64,000 nt of DNA from UBA10348 sp002469915. Its GTDB lineage: Bacteria; Bacteroidota; Rhodothermia; Rhodothermales; UBA10348. Position numbers and translations under genes: made by a program. Positions 59,492-64,000 of the stretch are shown here, one piece after another (the first letter of the stretch is position 1; every line of letters begins with the position of its first letter). Location: the NCBI GenBank assembly GCA_029249345.1, contig JAQWHM010000019.1, positions 124,001 through 188,000 on the forward strand, written 5' to 3'. A model generated the notes under the pieces. The model ran no database searches. It saw nothing but the letters and a program-made list of their open reading frames with translations, and had not been told where the DNA came from.

Positions 59492-61138
59492 CTAGTCGAG
59501 TATATCGTCCGCAATGTGCCATTCAAGATCTTCGATCACGCTGAGCTCGACGATGTTTTGAGCCCGACCCAGCAGCGTCTGGCACTCCTTGCTGAGATTA
59601 AGCAAATGCAGCTTTTTGTCATTCTGTGCATACCGCTCTGTAATATTTTGCAGGGCTTCAATACCGGAGTGATCCCAAACCCGAGACTCTTCAAAGTCGA
59701 TGACGACGTGTTCGTGGTCATTCTTGAAATCAAATAGGTTTTTAAACGAGGTCACAGAACCGAAGAAAAGCGGTCCTTCCAAATGGTAGTGCGTGCGACC
59801 ATCCGTAATCTTACGTTCCGCGTGCATCGCTTTTCCATGCTCCCACGCGAAGACGAGTGCTGAAACAATGATTCCGACCAATACGGCAATCGCGAGGTCG
59901 GCAAAGACTGTGACGGCAGAGACGATCACGATAACCAAGGCATCTGAAACTGGGATTTTTCCAACCAAACGTAGGCTGGACCATTCAAACGTTCCGATGA
60001 CCACCATGAACATGACACCGACGAGAGCAGCGAGTGGTACTTGTTCAATGAGGGAAGCTCCGAAGAGCACAAACCCAAGAAGTGCGATGGCCGCTACGAT
60101 TCCAGAGAGTCTGCCTCTACCTCCTCCTCGAATGTTAATCATGCTCTGACCGATCATCGCACAGCCACCCATTCCCCCAAAGAAGCCGTTGGCAATGTTT
60201 GCAATGCCCTGGCCAATACACTCTTTGTTTCCTCGGCCTCGAGTTTCCGTAAGCTCATCCACTAGAGTAAGGGTCATGAGTGATTCAATGAGCCCAACTG
60301 CAGCGGCCAAAATGGCGTAAGGTAGAATGGTCTTTAGGGCTTCCATTGAAAATGGAATTGCCGGGAAATTGAAGCTTGGAAGTCCTGCTGCAATCGTGGT
60401 AATGCTGGAGTTACCGTCCTGCACAAAATCTAATACCGTTCGCACAAGCCCAGGATTCGACGCGTTGATAAATCCACCCAGTACGGTTACAACGACGATT
60501 CCAACTAACGTAGCTGGGACAGATTTCGTCAGCTTGGGTAAATAAATGGAGATGATCATGGTGAGCAGAATCATACCACACATTACGGCCAGTGGACCGT
60601 ATTCCAGTAGCTCTCCGCCGACGGTAAATTGGTCAAATTGGGCCTTGAAGATGATAATGGCCAATCCGTTGACAAAGCCGAGCATTACCGGATGTGGCAC
60701 CAATCGAATAAACTTTCCGAGGCGCAGCACACCAAAAACAACTTGTATCATGCCCATCAAGATGACCGCAGCGAATAGGTATCCGAGAGAACTTTGAACA
60801 ATAGCATCAGCGGTCATGCCTGCTGTCTGCCCAGCTTCGACAATCTTGGCTACCAATGGGGCGAAGATCACGGCGACGGCACCCGTTGCACCAGAGATCA
60901 TCCCCGGGCGGCCTCCGATGATGGCCGTGATGAGTCCCATCATGAATGCTGCGTACAATCCAACCTTAGGGTCGACGCCGGCAACAAAGGCAAAGGCAAT
61001 CGCTTCCGGAACGAGAGCCATAGATACAGTCAGTCCCGATAGAATGTCATTTTTGACATTCTCCGGCCGGCTAATTCTCAGCGATACCAGCCTGTTCGGG
61101 GCTGAGTGCTGTTGCATGGATGGTCTTGTATCTGGCAT
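59492..61138 (-). CDS. SulP-family anion transporter with STAS domain
   Basis: A 548-aa inner-membrane protein of the SLC26/SulP family, carrying sulfate, bicarbonate or other anions. About 10-12 transmembrane spans are visible (LTVSMALVPEAIAFAFVAG, GLYAAFMMGLITAIIGG, GGRGRLSGIVAAIALLG). The cytoplasmic C-terminal STAS domain covers about residues 435-548 (VVIDFEESRVWDHSGIEAL). The start ATG at 61138 is the only one that keeps the N-terminal cytoplasmic region. A terminator-like hairpin sits 21 bp upstream of this start. Confidence 0.93.
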   Translation of the reverse strand: MPDTRPSMQQHSAPNRLVSLRISRPENVKNDILSGLTVSMALVPEAIAFAFVAGVDPKVGLYAAFMMGLITAIIGGRPGMISGATGAVAVIFAPLVAKIVEAGQTAGMTADAIVQSSLGYLFAAVILMGMIQVVFGVLRLGKFIRLVPHPVMLGFVNGLAIIIFKAQFDQFTVGGELLEYGPLAVMCGMILLTMIISIYLPKLTKSVPATLVGIVVVTVLGGFINASNPGLVRTVLDFVQDGNSSITTIAAGLPSFNFPAIPFSMEALKTILPYAILAAAVGLIESLMTLTLVDELTETRGRGNKECIGQGIANIANGFFGGMGGCAMIGQSMINIRGGGRGRLSGIVAAIALLGFVLFGASLIEQVPLAALVGVMFMVVIGTFEWSSLRLVGKIPVSDALVIVIVSAVTVFADLAIAVLVGIIVSALVFAWEHGKAMHAERKITDGRTHYHLEGPLFFGSVTSFKNLFDFKNDHEHVVIDFEESRVWDHSGIEALQNITERYAQNDKKLHLLNLSKECQTLLGRAQNIVELSVIEDLEWHIADDILD

Positions 61139-61156
61139 AACCGGGCGAGATGTTGG

Positions 61157-61194
61157 AATAAAAAAAATCAGAAACGACCGAGAGCCGTTTCTGA
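61157..61194 (-). terminator. Intrinsic terminator in the sulP leader (candidate attenuator)
   Basis: On the minus strand TCAGAAACG and CGTTTCTGA form a perfect 9-bp stem with a 9-nt loop, followed directly by TTTTTTTT (A's at 61160-61167). It lies 21 bp upstream of the sulP ATG. No minus-strand gene precedes it, because the next gene (61362) runs the other way, so its only plausible role is premature termination of the sulP transcript or the end of a small RNA. Confidence 0.7.
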
Positions 61195-61361
61195 CGATAT
61201 GGTGTAATTACTAGCACAGGGAAGCGCTAGCTAAGTTTAAAAATACAGATATTTGTTGCTCGAAGGGGTGGTTCGAGTTGAATTTATCGACAATGATATG
61301 AGATTATGGATCGAAGCCTTAATCTTCACGTTGCACAGGGGCAAACAAAATAACTCTCTCT

Positions 61362-63692
61362 ATGACCCTTCTTTTGACTATGACTTTGCTGATGTTTCAG
61401 CAAGTTACCCCCAGTAGTGGAATCCAAAATCAGATCGAGGTAGACATCCCTCGCTTGGAAGCTGATGCCGTTATCGATGGGGTTTTAGACGATAGTGTGT
61501 GGGAGCGGGCCGCCCGCCTCACCGACTTTTCTCAGTACCAGCCTGTAGACGGGCGGCCCGCAGCCGAACCCACGGAAGTCCTTGTTTGGTATTCAGCAAA
61601 CGCCATTTACTTCGGTGTAAAAGCGACCGAACTGCACGGTGATGTAGTACGAGCCACACAGGCCAATCGCGACAATATTGCGAGTGAGGATCAGATCCAG
61701 ATCCTGCTGGATACGCAGAATGATAATAGGATCGGGTACATGTTTGGAAGTAATCCGCTCGGCGTTCAAGCCGACGGGACCCGGTCTGATCAGTTTGGAG
61801 GAGGAGCTGGGGGGCGTTCCGCCACCGGAGGTGGATCCAGTAATATCAATCTTATGGATGGAAATGTTGATTTGAACCCGGACTATGAGTTTTCCGTGGC
61901 AGGTCGACTGACTGATAGCGGATATGAAGTTGAATTTCGGATCCCGTTTAAGAGCCTTCGCTACCAGAGTGCAAATACTCAGGACTGGGGTCTACATGTG
62001 CTCCGAAAGGTGCAACATTCGGGGTTTCAAGACTCATGGGCTCCGGCCGTGCGGGCAAACTCCAGTTTTTTCTTACAGTCTGGTGTGCTAAAGGGCTTGA
62101 CGGACATGAAGCGTGGATTGGTATTAGATGTTGTACCTACAGTGGTAAGTCGATTTGATGGCTCCGAGGATGTGAAGGGCGATTGGGGTTATGAGAACAC
62201 CACTGAAATAAGTGGAGATGTTAAGTGGGGGATCAGTCAGAACCTGACATTGAATGGAACGATCAATCCCGATTTTTCTCAGGTTGAAGCTGATGTGGGG
62301 CAGGTTGTTTTGAATGAACGTTTCGCCCTGTTTTTCCCGGAAAAGCGCCCCTTCTTTCTTGAGAATCTAGAGCTGTTTGATACGCCGGGGCAGTTGATTT
62401 ACACCCGACGGATCGTATCTCCAACGGTGGGGACGAAGATTGCCGGGAAAGTCGGGAAATTGAATGTGGCGACTATTCTGGCGGCTGACGACGAGAAATA
62501 TTCCAAATCTGGTACGGATGCGCCCATTTATGGCATTACGCGACTTCGTCGTGATTTAAACGGTAACAACACCTTGGGAGGCGTCTTTACAACCCGCGAA
62601 GAGGCCGGCGATTACTCCCGCCTTGTTGGCCTTGACACCCGTATTTATCACGGACAGAAATATTATGTCGCTCTTCAGGGTGTGAGGTCATTTTCTGAAA
62701 CCGATGGAAAAACAAGCTCCGGTACCCTTGCTTCAGCCAACTGGGACAGAACGGGTCGCCGATGGGGGTTTAACTACAGTCTGAATGCTGTATCTCCTGA
62801 TTTTGAAGCGGCTGCCGGATTTGTGAATCGAACGAATATTATCAACCTTTCTGGATTCAATCGGCTCTCGTTTTATGGAGAGGAAGGTGCATTAGTTGAA
62901 ACCTGGGGCGCTTTTGGTGGATTTTCCAGAATCTGGAATCATGATGACACCAGCGAAGGGCCAGTTGAATACAGCGAATCCCTTTTTCCGTCAGCTACCC
63001 TGCGTGGTGGATGGCGTCTAAGCGGGTCCTTGTCGCGGTATTTCTACACGCTGAATCCGGGTAGATATGCGGATTATGACGTCATTAATGCGACGAATTC
63101 AGGCTTCAGTGACACGTTTGAGTATCCTGAGAACATGGATAATCAGTTTAGTGGTTCGATTAGTGTGACCACGCCGACCTTGCAATTATTTACCGCCTCA
63201 CTATCTGCATCGCAAGGACTGACACCGTTGTTTGCAGAGGGGTCCGAGGGGAAAAGTCGTCGCTACAGCATAGCCGTGGACCTTCGTCCGACCAGTTCAT
63301 TACGAGCATCTGTGCAGGTTACGCATCTGACGTTGGATCGCAAGTTGGACGATTCACAGTTCTCGCAGGAGATCATTCCGCGCCTCAAGCTGGAGTATCA
63401 GCTCACGCAGTCCATCTTTTTCCGGGTGATTGGGCAGTACGCCTCGCGCGAGCGCTCGGCGCTCGTAGATGGGCAAGGTCGCATAATTCGAGTGAATGGA
63501 GTGGCTGCATCGGCAACAGAGTCCAAAGACCTCAGGGCAGATTTGCTGTTCAGCTATCGCCCCAATCCGGGCACACTGTTATATCTCGGATATGGCTCAA
63601 CGATGGATGATGTAGGCCAGAAGCGATTCGAAGATCTTCGCCGCCGGGTCGATGGCTTCTTTATGAAACTCAGCTACCTTTTTCATGTGTAG
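61362..63692 (+). CDS. DUF5916 outer-membrane protein with N-terminal CBM9-like domain
   Basis: A 776-aa exported protein. Residues about 25-200 form a CBM9-like sugar-binding-type domain (PRLEADAVIDGVLDDSVWE, YSANAIYFGVKATE, DSGYEVEFRIPFKSLRY). The remainder is a DUF5916 beta-barrel region (VVLNERFALFFPEKRPFFLENLELF, YTRRIVSPTVGTKIAGKVG). The final residues MKLSYLFHV give a barrel-type aromatic end. Function is unknown. It is transcribed alone and ends at a strong bidirectional terminator. Confidence 0.88.
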   Translation: MTLLLTMTLLMFQQVTPSSGIQNQIEVDIPRLEADAVIDGVLDDSVWERAARLTDFSQYQPVDGRPAAEPTEVLVWYSANAIYFGVKATELHGDVVRATQANRDNIASEDQIQILLDTQNDNRIGYMFGSNPLGVQADGTRSDQFGGGAGGRSATGGGSSNINLMDGNVDLNPDYEFSVAGRLTDSGYEVEFRIPFKSLRYQSANTQDWGLHVLRKVQHSGFQDSWAPAVRANSSFFLQSGVLKGLTDMKRGLVLDVVPTVVSRFDGSEDVKGDWGYENTTEISGDVKWGISQNLTLNGTINPDFSQVEADVGQVVLNERFALFFPEKRPFFLENLELFDTPGQLIYTRRIVSPTVGTKIAGKVGKLNVATILAADDEKYSKSGTDAPIYGITRLRRDLNGNNTLGGVFTTREEAGDYSRLVGLDTRIYHGQKYYVALQGVRSFSETDGKTSSGTLASANWDRTGRRWGFNYSLNAVSPDFEAAAGFVNRTNIINLSGFNRLSFYGEEGALVETWGAFGGFSRIWNHDDTSEGPVEYSESLFPSATLRGGWRLSGSLSRYFYTLNPGRYADYDVINATNSGFSDTFEYPENMDNQFSGSISVTTPTLQLFTASLSASQGLTPLFAEGSEGKSRRYSIAVDLRPTSSLRASVQVTHLTLDRKLDDSQFSQEIIPRLKLEYQLTQSIFFRVIGQYASRERSALVDGQGRIIRVNGVAASATESKDLRADLLFSYRPNPGTLLYLGYGSTMDDVGQKRFEDLRRRVDGFFMKLSYLFHV

Positions 63693-63696
63693 CTAA

Positions 63697-63738
63697 GAAA
63701 ATAAGAGGGGCGCGCCGCAGGCGCGCCCCTCCTATTTT
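63697..63738. terminator. Bidirectional terminator between the DUF5916 and OmpA-family genes
   Basis: AGGGGCGCGCC and GGCGCGCCCCT form a perfect 11-bp stem with a GCA loop. AAAATA on the left and TATTTT on the right give a U-tract in both directions. It lies between two convergent genes. Confidence 0.85.
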
Positions 63739-63759
63739 AAAGACGATATCCAGAGGAAG

Positions 63760-64000
63760 CTAGTTGCCGCTCTCTAGCTCCTGTAAATACTCTTCTGAGG
63801 CGTAGATGGCGACTTCAACGCGTCTGTTTTCTCTGCGCCCTTCGACGGAGTCGTTTTGTGCGACAGGATCCGTTTCGCCATAGCCAACAATTTCAACTCG
63901 TTCGTTAGCGACACCAGCTTCAAGCAATTCGAGAGCGGCCGATTCAGCACGCTTCTCGGACAAAGCCTGGTTGTAATCGGCTTCTCCTGTATCGTCGGTA
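63760..64000 (-). CDS. OmpA-family protein, C-terminal part (runs off the window)
   Basis: The minus-strand frame is open to the window edge and reads TDDTGEADYNQALSEKRAES, then VANERVEIVGYGETDPVA and RRENRRVEVAIY. This is the second half of the OmpA C-terminal peptidoglycan-binding domain, with the expected Asp and Arg contacts to diaminopimelate. It ends with a short acidic tail (ELESGN). The N-terminal part, either barrel or lipoprotein, lies beyond base 64000. Confidence 0.9.
   Translation of the reverse strand, partial: TDDTGEADYNQALSEKRAESAALELLEAGVANERVEIVGYGETDPVAQNDSVEGRRENRRVEVAIYASEEYLQELESGN

Noticed and set aside
1..64000. Prophage, insertion sequence, toxin-antitoxin or defence system
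   Set aside because: No transposase, integrase, capsid, nuclease-based defence genes or terminal repeats were seen; composition is even across the window.

Overview
The window looks like a chromosomal segment from a free-living, probably marine member of the Bacteroidota/Rhodothermota group. The evidence is TonB-dependent receptors with N-terminal carboxypeptidase-D-like domains, a PorV/PorQ-family protein and several proteins with C-terminal type IX secretion (T9SS) sorting domains, a DUF5916 outer-membrane protein, many lipoproteins with weak Shine-Dalgarno sequences, and a tmRNA whose tag (ANDYAFAMAA) resembles, from memory, the Salinibacter tag. Base composition is near 50% GC throughout. 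I see no phage, transposon, CRISPR or tRNA array.

Layout. 1-466: start of a histidine operon (hisG, minus strand) behind a His-rich leader peptide and terminator, an attenuator. 467-11895: housekeeping and transport genes (class-III aminotransferase, RlmL-like rRNA methyltransferase, NPP-type phosphodiesterase, dusB, an orphan solute-binding lipoprotein, a PcrA/UvrD helicase, nupC, a T9SS-sorted zincin, a TonB_C lipoprotein). 11963-12148: the remnant of a GNAT acetyltransferase. 12174-17466 (minus): an envelope-flavoured cluster (inositol-phosphatase family, fabI, HAD hydrolase, L,D-transpeptidase, long and short NfeD proteins). 17550-28444: small lipoproteins, a TPR protein, birA-coaX, udk, yaaA, a YtxH protein, a 31-residue COX24-like basic protein with its own promoter and terminator, an alpha/beta hydrolase, an S9 peptidase and a PhyH-type dioxygenase. 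28529-31754: PEP carboxylase and ssrA.

31910-52571 is the most distinctive region. A DeoR/GlpR-type regulator is divergent from an 11-gene, roughly 19.7-kb run on the plus strand with no gap over about 40 bp. The run is a TonB-dependent receptor, a 1090-residue Asp-rich secreted protein, a PorV/PorQ protein, a protein with three lamin-tail domains plus LamG, a second LamG-type T9SS protein, a SurA-like lipoprotein, then glpK, glpD, glpQ, glpF and glpT. The arrangement suggests that capture of a glycerol-containing substrate (glycerophosphodiester, phospholipid head group or similar) at the cell surface is coupled to glycerol/glycerol-3-phosphate catabolism. The intracellular half is textbook glycerol metabolism; the outer-membrane half in the same run is what appears undescribed.

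52602-64000: a second TonB-dependent receptor, two fasciclin genes flanking folE and a LytS/LytTR two-component pair, a SulP transporter whose leader contains an intrinsic terminator, a DUF5916 protein and the C-terminal end of an OmpA-family protein.
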